Assembly (NCBI RefSeq): GCF_900111905.1
Contig: NZ_FOKM01000009.1
Location: 1-64,000 of the forward strand
Source of the DNA: Rhizobium sp. NFR07
GTDB taxonomy: Bacteria; Pseudomonadota; Alphaproteobacteria; Rhizobiales; Rhizobiaceae
Length of the DNA stretch: 64,000 nt
Reading direction: 5' to 3'
The notes below the pieces were generated by a model. The model was not told the origin of the DNA. It worked only from the letters and a program-made list of their open reading frames with translations, and did no database searches. Position 1 is the first letter of the stretch. The number at the start of each line of letters is the position of its first letter. Below are positions 43,159 through 52,361 of the stretch, piece by piece. Made by a program: the position numbers and the translations under genes.

Positions 43159-45027
43159 TTACCCCGCCGCCGCATCCTCCAGAGCATGATCGGCTAGGAA
43201 CCCGCCGGATTGCCTGTGCCACAGATCGGCATAGATGCCGCCCGAGGCGACGAGTTCCTCATGCGTCCCGACCTCGACGATATGCCCCTTGTCGAGCACG
43301 ATCAGCCTGTCCATTTCCGTCAGCGTCGACAGGCGGTGCGCGATGGCGATCACCGTCTTCCCTTGCATCAGCGCGAACAGGTTTTCCTGGATCGCGGCTT
43401 CGACCTCCGAATCGAGCGCCGATGTCGCCTCGTCCAGCACCAGCACCGGCGCATCCTTGAGGAACACGCGAGCGATGGCGATTCGCTGACGCTGACCGCC
43501 GGAGAGTTTTACGCCGCGCTCGCCCACATGGGCGTCGAGACCGGTACGGCCCTGCAGGTCGGACAGTCCCTCGATGAACTCCCAGGCATTGGCGCGCTTC
43601 GCCGCCTGCATGATCTCCGCATCGCTCGCCTCGGGGCGGCCATAGGCGATGTTGTCGCGGATCGAGCGGTGCAAGAGCGACGTATCCTGCGTCACCACGC
43701 CGACGAGACCACGCAGGCTGTCCTGCGTGACCGCCGAAATGTCCTTGCCGTCGATCGTGATCCTGCCCACTTCCAGATCGTAGAAGCGCAGGAGCAGGTT
43801 CATCAGCGTCGTCTTGCCGGCGCCGGAGCGGCCGACGAGACCGACCTTCTGCCCGGCCGGAATGTCGAGCGACAACCCATCGATGACACCCTTGTTCTTG
43901 CCGTAGTGGAAGCGGACATTTTCGTAGCGGATATGCCCCTTGCCGCCCGTGGCCGACCCGCTAGCGATCGGATGAGCGCCCTCGACATCGATCACGTCAT
44001 GGGGCTTGGTCATCATGTTCATGCCGTCGTAGACGGTGCCGATCGCTTCGAAGAGCGCGGTGACTTCCCACATGATCCACTGCGACATGCCGTTGATGCG
44101 CATGGCAAGGCCGATCGCGACCGCGATCGAGCCGACGGTCACGCCGCCGCCGAGCCACAGCCAGATGCCGAGGCCCGCCACGGCAAACACCGTAAGTGCA
44201 TTGTTGAGGTCCACGAAGATGTTGAGCAGGCTGATCTGGCGCATCTGGCGATGCACCGTGCCGAGAAACTCGTTCATGCCTTCCTTGGCGTAACGCTCCT
44301 CGCGACCCGCATGGGAAAACAGCTTCACCGTGCCGATATTCGTATAGCTGTCCACGATCCGGCCGGTCATCATCGAACGGGCATCAGCCTGCTCGCTGGA
44401 AAGCTTGCGCAATCTCGGAATGAAATAACGCAGGATCAGCACATAGAGCACGAACCACATGACCAGCGGCAGCACCAGCCGCCATTCGACCGCGATGACC
44501 AGCGCCAGCATCGAGACGAAGAAGCTGATCGCATAAACGAAGACGTCGATGATCTTCATCGTCGCTTCGCGCACGGCAAGCGAGGTCTGCATCACCTTGG
44601 TCGACACGCGACCGGCAAACTCGTTGGCGAAGAAGGCCATCGAATGCCGGAGCAGGAAGCGGTGCATCTGCCAGCGCGCCATCATCGGATAGTTGCCGGC
44701 AAGCACCTGGTGCATGGTGATAGTATGGACCGCGCCGACGAGCGGCAGGCCGATCAGCACCAGAGCCGCCATCCAGAACAGCTTTGCCCCCTCGTCCGAG
44801 AGGAAGGTTTCGCGGTTTGCCGCGGCCAGCCAGTCGACGATATTGCCGAGAAACTGGTAGAGCAGCACTTCCGCGACCGCGATCAGCAGCGAGCAGGTGC
44901 CGAGCAGCGCAAGCCACGGCCAGACCGGCTTGGTATAGTGCCAGCAAAAGGCAAAAAGCCCCTTCGGCGGGAGGGTCGGCTGATCGTCCGGATAAGGATT
45001 GAGACGACGTTCAAACCACGAAAACAT
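43159..45027 (-). CDS. ABC exporter, fused permease and ATPase (second paralogue)
   Basis: The 622-residue half-transporter has an N-terminal six-helix domain and an ATPase with GRSGAGKTT, VVTQDTSLLHRSIRDN, LSGGQRQRIAIARV and PVLVLDEATSALD, the same motifs as the protein encoded at 39025-40890. Both start with a short leader MFSWFERRLNPYPDD / MAITQFFRFFETRVEP that may be equivalent. GGAG lies 8 bases before ATG 45027. A homodimer or a pair with its paralogue is possible; the substrate is unknown. Confidence 0.9.
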   Translation of the reverse strand: MFSWFERRLNPYPDDQPTLPPKGLFAFCWHYTKPVWPWLALLGTCSLLIAVAEVLLYQFLGNIVDWLAAANRETFLSDEGAKLFWMAALVLIGLPLVGAVHTITMHQVLAGNYPMMARWQMHRFLLRHSMAFFANEFAGRVSTKVMQTSLAVREATMKIIDVFVYAISFFVSMLALVIAVEWRLVLPLVMWFVLYVLILRYFIPRLRKLSSEQADARSMMTGRIVDSYTNIGTVKLFSHAGREERYAKEGMNEFLGTVHRQMRQISLLNIFVDLNNALTVFAVAGLGIWLWLGGGVTVGSIAVAIGLAMRINGMSQWIMWEVTALFEAIGTVYDGMNMMTKPHDVIDVEGAHPIASGSATGGKGHIRYENVRFHYGKNKGVIDGLSLDIPAGQKVGLVGRSGAGKTTLMNLLLRFYDLEVGRITIDGKDISAVTQDSLRGLVGVVTQDTSLLHRSIRDNIAYGRPEASDAEIMQAAKRANAWEFIEGLSDLQGRTGLDAHVGERGVKLSGGQRQRIAIARVFLKDAPVLVLDEATSALDSEVEAAIQENLFALMQGKTVIAIAHRLSTLTEMDRLIVLDKGHIVEVGTHEELVASGGIYADLWHRQSGGFLADHALEDAAAG

Positions 45028-45395
45028 GAAAGAGCTCCGAAGGACGGAAACCTCGAGCGATCCGGGGACACAGGCATGCCTTGGTCGCCACATATCGAGA
45101 TGAAACAGGTATGGACGCATTCGATAACGAACGGTCCCTGAAGAGCGGATCAGTGAAGAATAGACTTTGCGTGAACCGCGAGACGCCTCAGGCCAGACGA
45201 AGATCCGACTGGCGGAGGCGCGTGAGCACGGTCATATCCATGTAGGCCTCCGGGTTGGGCGTTAAACAGGCCGTCCTCATACACGCTTGCGGCAAAATTG
45301 AAAAGACCATTTCGGCCACAGATCGCCTCTCGTGAAAAGTCATCGAAGGCATGGGGACTTGAGCGGGAGACCCGGTCTCCGCTAACAAGGTTGCC
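45028..45395. other. Divergent promoter region between the ABC exporter and trmL
   Basis: This 368-base region has no recognisable gene and no clear dyad or operator; it should carry both promoters. Confidence 0.35.
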
Positions 45396-45857
45396 ATGAC
45401 AGACCTGCGCATTGCCCTCTACCAGCCGGACATTCCCGGCAATACCGGCACGATCCTGCGGCTCGCCGCCTGCCTCGGCCTCGGCGTCGACATTATCGAG
45501 CCGGCCGGCTTCGACATATCCGACCGAAATCTGAAACGTGCAGGAATGGATTACCTTTCCGCGGTTTCCCTCACCCGTCACGTGAACTGGCAACAGTTCG
45601 ACGAATGGCGCAGCAGTGCCGGCCGCAGGCTGGTACTGGCGACGACGAAGTCACCCGAACCCTACACGCAATTCGCCTATCGGCCCGACGACATCCTGCT
45701 CTTCGGCCGCGAAAGCGCCGGCGTGCCCGACCATGTGCATGACGCGGTCGAAGGACGCATCCTGATCCCGATGATGGAAGGCCAGCGCTCGATCAATGTC
45801 GCCATGTCGGCGGCCATGATTGCCGGCGAAGCGATGCGCCAGACGGTCTGGAAATAG
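45396..45857 (+). CDS. trmL: tRNA (cytidine/uridine-34)-2'-O-methyltransferase
   Basis: The 153-residue SPOUT methyltransferase modifies the wobble base of leucine tRNAs. Motifs are ALYQPDIPGNTGTILRLAA at the start, LLFGRESAGVP, and the knotted C-terminal RILIPMMEGQRSINVAMSAA. The length equals E. coli TrmL. It stands alone between two promoters. Confidence 0.94.
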   Translation: MTDLRIALYQPDIPGNTGTILRLAACLGLGVDIIEPAGFDISDRNLKRAGMDYLSAVSLTRHVNWQQFDEWRSSAGRRLVLATTKSPEPYTQFAYRPDDILLFGRESAGVPDHVHDAVEGRILIPMMEGQRSINVAMSAAMIAGEAMRQTVWK

Positions 45858-46002
45858 CGACACCGGCAGGGCCTAACCACGTCGCCTAACACGCAGAAAA
45901 CTGTCGCGGCGAGAACCTTGCAAGGGCTCGCAAAAGGGCTATCATTCATTAGCCGGCAATGGAATCGCCTGTTCCTTTTCAGCTGAAATCAGGGAGCTCG
46001 AT

Positions 46003-47655
46003 GTGCAGTCGACGCTCGTCGTCATAAACATTCTAGGCGCAGTCGCGCTGCTGCTCTTCGGCCTTTCCCAGGTCAAGGAAGGTGTGACGCGTGCCTTCGG
46101 CGCGAGGTTGCGGACCGGACTGGCCAACAGCACCCGCAGCGGCGCCCGCTCCCTCGTCTCCGGCCTCATCGCGACGATCGCGCTGCAGAGCTCGACGGCC
46201 ACCGCCTTGATGACAGCCTCCTTTGCCGAGCGAGGCCTGATCAACCCGCGCATGGCGCAGATCGTGCTGCTCGGCGCCAATATCGGCACTGCGGTAACGG
46301 CCTGGCTGGTCGCGGCAGGAACCGAAGTCTTCGCCCCTCTCCTACTGCTTGCCGGCGTGATCCTGTCGCGTAACGGATCCACGGCGCGAAAGGGTCTCGG
46401 CACCGCCCTGATCGGTATCGGCCTCATGCTGCTGTCGCTTCAGCTGCTCGGGTTGGCGACTGAGCCGATGCGCCGGTCGCCGGCGCTTGCGGCCTTCCTC
46501 AACCTGCTCGACTCCGCCTGGCTCGTCGCCCTCATCTTTTCCGCAGCGCTTGCCTTCGTCTCGTCGTCGAGCCTTGCGATCGTCATTCTGGTCTTGTCAC
46601 TCGCATCGAGCGGCATCGCCTCGCCGGGTCTGGTCCTCGTGCTGATTCTCGGCGCCAATCTCGGCGGCGCCATCCCGCCGGTCGTCGCGACGTTGGCAAG
46701 CCCGCCCGAGGCGCGTCGCATCACCCGCGGCAACCTCCTCGTCCGCACGATAGGCTGCGTGCTCGCGCTACCGCTTGCCGGTGTTGCCGCCGATCTCCTG
46801 CAGACGCTGCCCATCTCGCCGGAAAAGCTGCCGGTCGACGCCCATCTGGCCTTCAACCTGCTGCTGGCGCTGCTGGCCTGGCCCTTCGGCGGTCTGGTCT
46901 CAGACCTCATGACGCGTATGATCCCAGACGAACCCGAAAAGGAAACCGGACCGCAGTTCCTCGATCCGCAGGAACTCGATGATCCGGTGCGCGCGCTGGC
47001 CAACGCAACCCGCGAAGTACTCGGCGTCGGCGACCAGATCGAGCGCATGCTGATTCGCGCCGAGAATGCCTTTAAGCACAACGACGCCTCGCCGCTGAAG
47101 GAGATCGCCACGATCGAAGGACGCGTCGACAGACTGCAGCAGGACGTGAAGCTCTATGTCTCGAAGCTTGGGCAGCGTGGGCTGGACGACGAGAATTCGC
47201 GGCGATCCATCGCGATCATCGACTACGCGATCAACCTCGAACATATCGGCGACATCATCGAGAAAGGTCTTTGCGACCAGTTGGACAAGAAGATCGCCAA
47301 GGGTCTGAAATTCTCCGATGACGGCTATCGGGAGCTCGCCGATCTCTTCGATCTGACGATCGATAACCTGCGTACCGCCCAGACGGTCTTCGTCACCGGC
47401 GACTTCAATCTTGCAAGACGGCTGATGGAGATCAAGGTGGATGTCCGCCACCTGGAAAAGCTGTCCGCGGAACGTCATCTGGAGCGCCTGCGTGACGGCC
47501 GGCCGGAAAGCCTTCAGACAAGTTCGCTGCATCTCGACATGCTGCGCGACCTGAAGCGCATCAACGCTCATATCGTCTCGGTCGCCCATCCGATCCTGGA
47601 TGAGAGCGGCCTGCTGATCGAAAGCAGGCTGAGACAGGCCGACCAACGATCCTGA
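46003..47655 (+). CDS. Na+/phosphate cotransporter-family protein with PhoU-like domain
   Basis: The 550-residue protein has an N-terminal PNaS-type transporter (about 1-310) with two repeats, ALQSSTATALMTASF and SSSSLAIVILVLSL, each with the QSS/SSS pattern. A cytoplasmic PhoU-like four-helix region (about 340-520) follows (RSIAIIDYAINLEHIGDIIE). It probably imports phosphate with sodium, or regulates it. GTG 46003 is preceded by AGGGAG at a distance of 6 bases; the nearby ATG at 46001 is out of frame. Confidence 0.9.
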   Translation: MQSTLVVINILGAVALLLFGLSQVKEGVTRAFGARLRTGLANSTRSGARSLVSGLIATIALQSSTATALMTASFAERGLINPRMAQIVLLGANIGTAVTAWLVAAGTEVFAPLLLLAGVILSRNGSTARKGLGTALIGIGLMLLSLQLLGLATEPMRRSPALAAFLNLLDSAWLVALIFSAALAFVSSSSLAIVILVLSLASSGIASPGLVLVLILGANLGGAIPPVVATLASPPEARRITRGNLLVRTIGCVLALPLAGVAADLLQTLPISPEKLPVDAHLAFNLLLALLAWPFGGLVSDLMTRMIPDEPEKETGPQFLDPQELDDPVRALANATREVLGVGDQIERMLIRAENAFKHNDASPLKEIATIEGRVDRLQQDVKLYVSKLGQRGLDDENSRRSIAIIDYAINLEHIGDIIEKGLCDQLDKKIAKGLKFSDDGYRELADLFDLTIDNLRTAQTVFVTGDFNLARRLMEIKVDVRHLEKLSAERHLERLRDGRPESLQTSSLHLDMLRDLKRINAHIVSVAHPILDESGLLIESRLRQADQRS

Positions 47656-47687
47656 TAACTTGCGCCGTTCCCTGCAGAAATACCCGG

Positions 47688-47945
47688 TCAATCCGCGGTC
47701 GGCAGGCGCCGCATGGTGAACTCGATCTGGTCGCCGTCCAGTTGCCGCCAGCTTTCGACCTCGGTCCAGTAGGCGGCTTTCGGAAATTCCTCGAACCATT
47801 CCCGCGCCTTTTCGCGCGCGTCGAGCCGGGACATCTGGAACGTTTCCCGCACGAACATGCCGGAACGCTCACCGGCGGTCTGCTGCCGGTGGCGGTTGAT
47901 CCGCCGCTTCAAGCCGTCGAGCGGCGGTGGTGTGAATTTCGCCAT
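47688..47945 (-). CDS. Conserved small protein, function unknown
   Basis: The 85-residue, positively charged protein reads MAKFTPPPLDGLKRRINRH... then MFVRETFQMSRLDAREKARE and a Trp-rich end (WTEVESWRQLDGDQIEFTMRRL). No family name is recalled with confidence. It converges with the transporter gene. It probably is a real rhizobial conserved-hypothetical gene given its composition and tidy length. Confidence 0.6.
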   Translation of the reverse strand: MAKFTPPPLDGLKRRINRHRQQTAGERSGMFVRETFQMSRLDAREKAREWFEEFPKAAYWTEVESWRQLDGDQIEFTMRRLPTAD

Positions 47946-48140
47946 GAAAGCCTCTCATCCGCACCTTGCTGACTCAAAAGATAAGCCTGCTCTGCACGTT
48001 TTACGAGTCTGATTTTACACGGATGATTAGCCGTTGAACGGACTGCGGAATGGCTCGCGAAAGTCATTGCTGTTATGCCGGAGGCCGAGGAGCCGAATCG
48101 CCCAAGCAAGCGACTGCGCAAGACCGGAAGGAAGTATCGA

Positions 48141-49055
48141 ATGGAGCGTCCAGACCTGCCGAAAGGCCTGCCCGAGGACATCGAGGACAAGAAGCAGGCC
48201 GCCCGCGCCTGGTTCGAGAGCCTGCGCGACACGATCTGCGCCTCCTTCGAGACCCTGGAAGAGGAGCTGACCGGCATGCTGTCGGACCAGCCGCCGGGAA
48301 AATTCACGGGCAAGGACTGGCTGCGCGACGGCGGTGAAGGCGGCGGCGGCCGCATGTCGATGATGGAAGGCCGCGTCTTCGAAAAGGTCGGCGTCCACAC
48401 CTCCACCGTCCACGGAGAATTCTCTCCCGATTTCCGCAGCCAGATCCCCGGCGCCGAAGAAGACCCGCGCTTCTGGGCCTCCGGCATTTCGCTGATCGCC
48501 CACCCGGTCAATCCGAATGTACCGACCGTTCACATGAACACCCGCATGGTGGTGACGTCGAGCCACTGGTTCGGCGGCGGCGCCGACCTGACCCCGGTGC
48601 TCAACGACCGCCGCACCCAGGAAGATCCGGATACGCAGCTCTTCCACCGGGTGATGGAGATCACCTGTGAGCGGCATGAGCAGGTCGCCGATTACCCGCG
48701 CTACAAGGCCTGGTGCGACGAGTATTTCTTCCTCAAGCATCGCAACGAGCCCCGCGGTGTCGGCGGCATCTTCTTCGACTGGCTGCATTCGCCCGCGGAA
48801 AAGGGCGGCTGGGATGCCGACCTCGCCTTCGCGCAGGATGTCGGCCGCGCTTTCAACCTCGTCTACCCGCGCATCGTCCGGTCGAACTTCAACAAGCCCT
48901 GGACAGAAGAGCAGCGCGACGAGCAGCTCGTCCGCCGCGGCCGCTATGTCGAGTTCAACCTTCTCTATGACCGCGGTACGATCTTCGGGCTGAAGACGGG
49001 AGGCAACGTTGAATCGATCCTCTCCTCCCTGCCCCCGGTCGTCCGCTGGCCATAA
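48141..49055 (+). CDS. hemF: Oxygen-dependent coproporphyrinogen III oxidase
   Basis: The 304-residue enzyme turns coproporphyrinogen III into protoporphyrinogen IX with O2, a haem step. Signature segments are GEGGGGRMSMMEG, VPTVHMNTRM, WFGGGADLTPV, the KAWCDEYFFLKHRNEPRGVGGIFFD block, and GRYVEFNLLYDRGTIFGL. ATG 48141 is chosen because AAGGAAG precedes it and it gives normal family length. It is monocistronic. Haem demand links it with petABC in this window. Confidence 0.96.
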   Translation: MERPDLPKGLPEDIEDKKQAARAWFESLRDTICASFETLEEELTGMLSDQPPGKFTGKDWLRDGGEGGGGRMSMMEGRVFEKVGVHTSTVHGEFSPDFRSQIPGAEEDPRFWASGISLIAHPVNPNVPTVHMNTRMVVTSSHWFGGGADLTPVLNDRRTQEDPDTQLFHRVMEITCERHEQVADYPRYKAWCDEYFFLKHRNEPRGVGGIFFDWLHSPAEKGGWDADLAFAQDVGRAFNLVYPRIVRSNFNKPWTEEQRDEQLVRRGRYVEFNLLYDRGTIFGLKTGGNVESILSSLPPVVRWP

Positions 49056-49185
49056 AGACGTAGCGGCGCACGAATCTTTGATCACCCCGACAACTCTTCG
49101 TTGATAAATGTCATACGCGAATCGTCACCTTGGTGTTAGCTTGTTCTAACTTAGCTCGAAGGAGCTAGCACCGGAGGAGGAGTCG

Positions 49186-49467
49186 ATGAGTGAATCGAAG
49201 AGCATGCCCTCGCCAGCAGCATTGCCTCCCAAGGATGATCCGACCCGCCCTATCGACAAAGCCGAGCTGATAGACCGGCTGGCCCGCGAGATGCGGGTCG
49301 CAAGCGGTGGCGAACTTCCCCATTCCTTCTGCGTCGAGCAGGTCAAGCGCAAGCTGGCCGGCAAGTCTGCGGAAACGGCAGCGGCCAACAGCGTGGCGTC
49401 ATTGTCCGCCAAGAAGGCCCAGGCCGGCGGCGGATCTGTTTTCCATTCCTGGGCGATGCCAGAATAG
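49186..49467 (+). CDS. Small conserved protein, function unknown
   Basis: The 93-residue protein starts with a Pro-rich leader MSESKSMPSPAALPPKDDPT, followed by a helical part LIDRLAREMRVASGGELPHS and ending HSWAMPE. CCGGAGGAGG just upstream is a strong ribosome site. No domain is recognised. A near-match to an FNR-type box (TTGAT-AAAT-GTCAT) sits at 49101-49114, with one mismatch. Confidence 0.55.
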   Translation: MSESKSMPSPAALPPKDDPTRPIDKAELIDRLAREMRVASGGELPHSFCVEQVKRKLAGKSAETAAANSVASLSAKKAQAGGGSVFHSWAMPE

Positions 49468-49519
49468 GCCGATCACTGCAGGAAGCTGCCGATTGACGGC
49501 AAAGAACGAAGGGCAGGAC

Positions 49520-49544
49520 GGAACCCTTGTCGTCTCCGATGGTT
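49520..49544 (+). promoter_or_regulatory. Candidate EcfG (general stress) promoter
   Basis: GGAAC (49520-49524), a 16-base spacer and GGTT (49541-49544) resemble the alphaproteobacterial EcfG pattern GGAAC-N16/17-CGTT, with one mismatch in the -10. It is 58 bases upstream of the DUF1059 start. Confidence 0.4.
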
Positions 49545-49601
49545 TTCGTTTCGCCACCCGTAAAACGGGCGACGGACAATCAACCATGAGGAGATATGGC
49601 C

Positions 49602-49790
49602 ATGCGGCTTTTCGAATGCGGGACGCTTGTGCCCGGATGCCAATGGCACACGCGCGCCGACGAGGATGCGGAAGTCGTGCGTCGGGCGGTAGAGCATATG
49701 CGCAGCGCCCACGGCGAGGAGATCATTCGCGAAAACATGGTGGAAAACATCAAGGCGCGCGTTCGCAACGAGCAGAACGCGCCCGCCTGA
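49602..49790 (+). CDS. DUF1059-like small protein
   Basis: The 62-residue protein MRLFECGTLVPGCQWHTRAD... has the compact DUF1059 pattern with two cysteines and HxxxxH (EHMRSAHGEE). The family function is unknown. GAGGAG sits 8 bases before ATG 49602; an ATG at 49596 is only two bases from it. A candidate stress promoter lies upstream. Short direct repeats follow its stop. Confidence 0.7.
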   Translation: MRLFECGTLVPGCQWHTRADEDAEVVRRAVEHMRSAHGEEIIRENMVENIKARVRNEQNAPA

Positions 49791-49831
49791 GTTTCATCCG
49801 GCCTGAGCTTCATCCAGCCTGAGCTTTCGGG
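49786..49831. repeat. Tandem imperfect 16-bp direct repeats
   Basis: CCTGAGTTTCATCCGG (49786-49801), CCTGAGCTTCATCCAG (49802-49817) and a partial third copy starting CCTGAGCTTTCGGG fill the space between the DUF1059 stop and the cca stop. Confidence 0.7.
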
Positions 49832-51094
49832 CTAGTTCTGCTTGCTCACCATATCTGACAGACGGGCGGCCAGCTCTGGCCGCTCGGGATTGAAGTTCCG
49901 GCTGATCCAGAATTCCTCCAGTTCCTTCAAAACCTCGCCCACCTGCTTGCCCGCAGGCACTCCGGCCGCGAGTACATCCGCGCCGCTCAACGGGAATGCG
50001 GGCTTTTCGTATTTTTCCGCCTTCGACAGAAGCTGCGACAGTCGTGCGCTCTTGCGCATCGCGATCGGATCGCCCTCGGCGGACGTCCGTGCCGACGCCA
50101 GCGCCAGCTTCAGCCGGCTGATCATGCCCGGCTTGCCGTGCCTGTAAAGCAGTCGCGTGAAACCGACATCCGTCACTTCATCCGGCGGCATCGGGGTCGA
50201 GGCCCATCGCGTCAGTTTCAGCGCATCGGCATTCGACAGGCGAAGCCGCTTGGCAAGCGCCTCCAGCCGCGGCTCATCAGGCGGCACGATCGCGGCAAGC
50301 CTGAGCAGCGGGTCGGGGGCCCAGCCGAGCGACTTTTCCGCCGCCACCAGGCCGTGAATGGAATCGATGCCCCATTTCTCGGTCTCAGGCAGGATTTCCG
50401 TCAACACGCCGGCCTGCCGCATCCACAGAAGCGCCCGCGACGGGTCCGGTGCGGACAGCAGCTTCTTAGTCTCGGCCCATACCCGTTCCGCCGACAGGGT
50501 GGAAAGCTTGTCCTTCGCCCGGGCGCAGGCCCGCAATCCGTCGGCATCCGGCCGACCGGAGCCATAGAAGGCGAAGAACCTAAAGAACCTGAGGATCCGC
50601 AGATGATCTTCCGCGATCCGTTGTGACGCGTCGCCGATGAAGCGGATGGTCCGTTTTTCAAGATCCTTCTGCCCCTCGACGAGGTCGATCACCTCACCCT
50701 TGGCATCCGCGTAAAGAGCATTGATGGTGAGATCCCGCCGCTCCGCATCGGCCTTCCAGTCGGTGCCGAATTCGACCACCGCATGCCGACCATTGGTCTC
50801 GATGTCGCGCCTGAGCGTCGTCACCTCGAAACCGCGACCGTCGATGACCAGCGTGACCGTGCCGTGTTCGACACCGGTCGGAACGCTCTTGATGCCGGCC
50901 GCCCTGGCACGCTCGACGACAACCTCGGGCCGTAGCGTCGTCGCAATATCGACATCGGCAACGGCAAGGCCCATCAGCGCATTGCGCACGGCACCGCCGG
51001 CGACCCGCGCCTCGCCGCCATCGTCATTGAGCAGCGAGAGAATGCGCTGCAGGGCTGGATCCTGGAACCAGGGTTCGCCGGCCACGGATGTCAT
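49832..51094 (-). CDS. cca: CCA tRNA nucleotidyltransferase
   Basis: This 420-residue enzyme adds or repairs the CCA tail of tRNA. The nucleotidyltransferase head has VAGGAVRNALMGLAVADVDIATT, with the DxD acid pair, then VEFGTDWKADAERRDLTINALY and EDHLRILRFFRFFAFYG, followed by helical neck, body and tail. The start at 51094 overlaps the Nudix stop (ATGA). A 604-residue frame continues upstream over the Nudix gene and is not believed. Confidence 0.94.
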   Translation of the reverse strand: MTSVAGEPWFQDPALQRILSLLNDDGGEARVAGGAVRNALMGLAVADVDIATTLRPEVVVERARAAGIKSVPTGVEHGTVTLVIDGRGFEVTTLRRDIETNGRHAVVEFGTDWKADAERRDLTINALYADAKGEVIDLVEGQKDLEKRTIRFIGDASQRIAEDHLRILRFFRFFAFYGSGRPDADGLRACARAKDKLSTLSAERVWAETKKLLSAPDPSRALLWMRQAGVLTEILPETEKWGIDSIHGLVAAEKSLGWAPDPLLRLAAIVPPDEPRLEALAKRLRLSNADALKLTRWASTPMPPDEVTDVGFTRLLYRHGKPGMISRLKLALASARTSAEGDPIAMRKSARLSQLLSKAEKYEKPAFPLSGADVLAAGVPAGKQVGEVLKELEEFWISRNFNPERPELAARLSDMVSKQN

Positions 51095-51741
51095 GCATAA
51101 AGCCTTTCGTAGAGAGTGCGGAGGATCCCGGCTGTGATCCCCCATATATTCCGGTTCTCGTAGGGCATCAGGTAGAAATGCCGCTCCGTGCCGTTGAACT
51201 GCCGCGTGCCGCGCTGATGGTTCGCCTCGTTCATCAGGAAGGACAGCGGCACCTCGAAGGCATCGTCGACCTCGGCCGGATTGAGCTTGAGGTCGAAACC
51301 GCGCCTGACCACGGCAAGCACCGGTGTGATGCGAAAGCCGGTCATCGCGTAATATTGCGGCAGCCGCGCAAGCGGTTCGACGAAACGGGGATCGAGCCCG
51401 ATTTCTTCCTCCGCCTCGCGCATGGCAGCTCGCTCCGGCGAGCCGTCCTCGGGATCGACGGCCCCGCCCGGAAAGGCGATCTGGCCGGAATGCTTTCTCA
51501 GCGTCGCCGTGCGCTGCGTCAGGATCACCTTCGCCTCGTCGCCATCGTCTATGACGGGCACGAGCACGGCTGCGTCCTTCAGCTTCAGTTCCATCGCGGT
51601 CTGGACGAATTGCGGATTGAGTAGATGGTCGCCATGGTCGCGCCATGCCGTCTCCAGCGGAGCTCCTGCCTGATGCAGCGCCCTGCGGCGAAAGCTTTCC
51701 GCCGAAAACGGCGCAAGGTCATGGGCCGAAAGATCGCTCAT
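51091..51741 (-). CDS. Nudix hydrolase, CoA pyrophosphatase (NudL) type
   Basis: The 216-residue protein has ILTQRTATLRKHSGQIAFPGG (about 73-93), the NudL-specific segment preceding the Nudix box GGAVDPEDGSPERAAMREAEEEIGL. Such enzymes cleave CoA or its derivatives into phosphopantetheine and 3',5'-ADP. It overlaps DUF1285 by four bases at its start and cca at its end, an operon with coupled translation. Confidence 0.9.
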   Translation of the reverse strand: MSDLSAHDLAPFSAESFRRRALHQAGAPLETAWRDHGDHLLNPQFVQTAMELKLKDAAVLVPVIDDGDEAKVILTQRTATLRKHSGQIAFPGGAVDPEDGSPERAAMREAEEEIGLDPRFVEPLARLPQYYAMTGFRITPVLAVVRRGFDLKLNPAEVDDAFEVPLSFLMNEANHQRGTRQFNGTERHFYLMPYENRNIWGITAGILRTLYERLYA

Positions 51742-52361
51742 GACGCCAGCCGATCGAGTTCGTCCGCCGGCATGACCGGGAAAGTGAGGCCGCCCGAGCG
51801 GACCGCGAACATCGCGACACCATCGACATCGATGACATCGCCAAGCTCGACGAGATCATACATGACGGGCCGGGAGACCAGCGCCTCCAGCCGGCCGCGC
51901 ACGAGGAGATAGGGTTTTAGCTGCCGGTCTTCGCCCACCATCTCGAAGCGCAACGGATGATCGGCGCCGATCTCCACCACGTCACCGACATTTGTGCGGA
52001 ACGTGAGCACCGGCTCGCCATCCCGATCGGTCACCTGCATCTCGACGGCCAGAAACGGTGCGTCGACGACCCGAATACCGACCTTTTCCACAGGCGTGAC
52101 GAGGTAGGTCCTGCCGTCCTCGTCCTTGCGCAACACGGTGGAAAACAGCCTGACGAGCGGTGCCCGGCCGATCGGTGTGCCCATGTAGAACCAGGTGCCG
52201 TCGGCCCTGATTTCCATGTCGAGATCGCCGCAGAAAGGAGGATTCCATTTGTCGACCGGCGGCAATCCGCGCTTTCCGTCCCCGGATTGCTCGGCGGCAC
52301 GAGAAATCATCGCCGCAAGGCCGGCGGCATCGAATGCCGAATTAATCGTTTCTGCTGCCAT
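51738..52361 (-). CDS. DUF1285-family protein
   Basis: The 207-residue protein fits DUF1285: PPVDKWNPPFCGDLDMEIRADGTWFYMG (about 34-61), RLFSTVLRKDEDG and VTPVEKVGI. The structure is known for relatives but no activity is settled. It begins the DUF1285 - Nudix - cca operon, with an ATGA junction to the Nudix gene. It is divergent from moxR. Confidence 0.87.
   Translation of the reverse strand: MAAETINSAFDAAGLAAMISRAAEQSGDGKRGLPPVDKWNPPFCGDLDMEIRADGTWFYMGTPIGRAPLVRLFSTVLRKDEDGRTYLVTPVEKVGIRVVDAPFLAVEMQVTDRDGEPVLTFRTNVGDVVEIGADHPLRFEMVGEDRQLKPYLLVRGRLEALVSRPVMYDLVELGDVIDVDGVAMFAVRSGGLTFPVMPADELDRLAS

Noticed and set aside
43210..45141. 643-residue open frame opposite the second ABC exporter
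   Set aside because: Composition is highly charged and low in hydrophobic helices, and the minus strand carries all ABC motifs in order.
49101..49114. Near-match to an FNR-type box, TTGAT-AAAT-GTCAT
   Set aside because: The last base departs from the consensus, so it does not meet the level of the two perfect sites.
49832..51646. Apparent 604-residue Nudix-CCA fusion
   Set aside because: The Nudix protein is in a different frame, with a stop overlapping the cca start; the long frame upstream is only a shadow.
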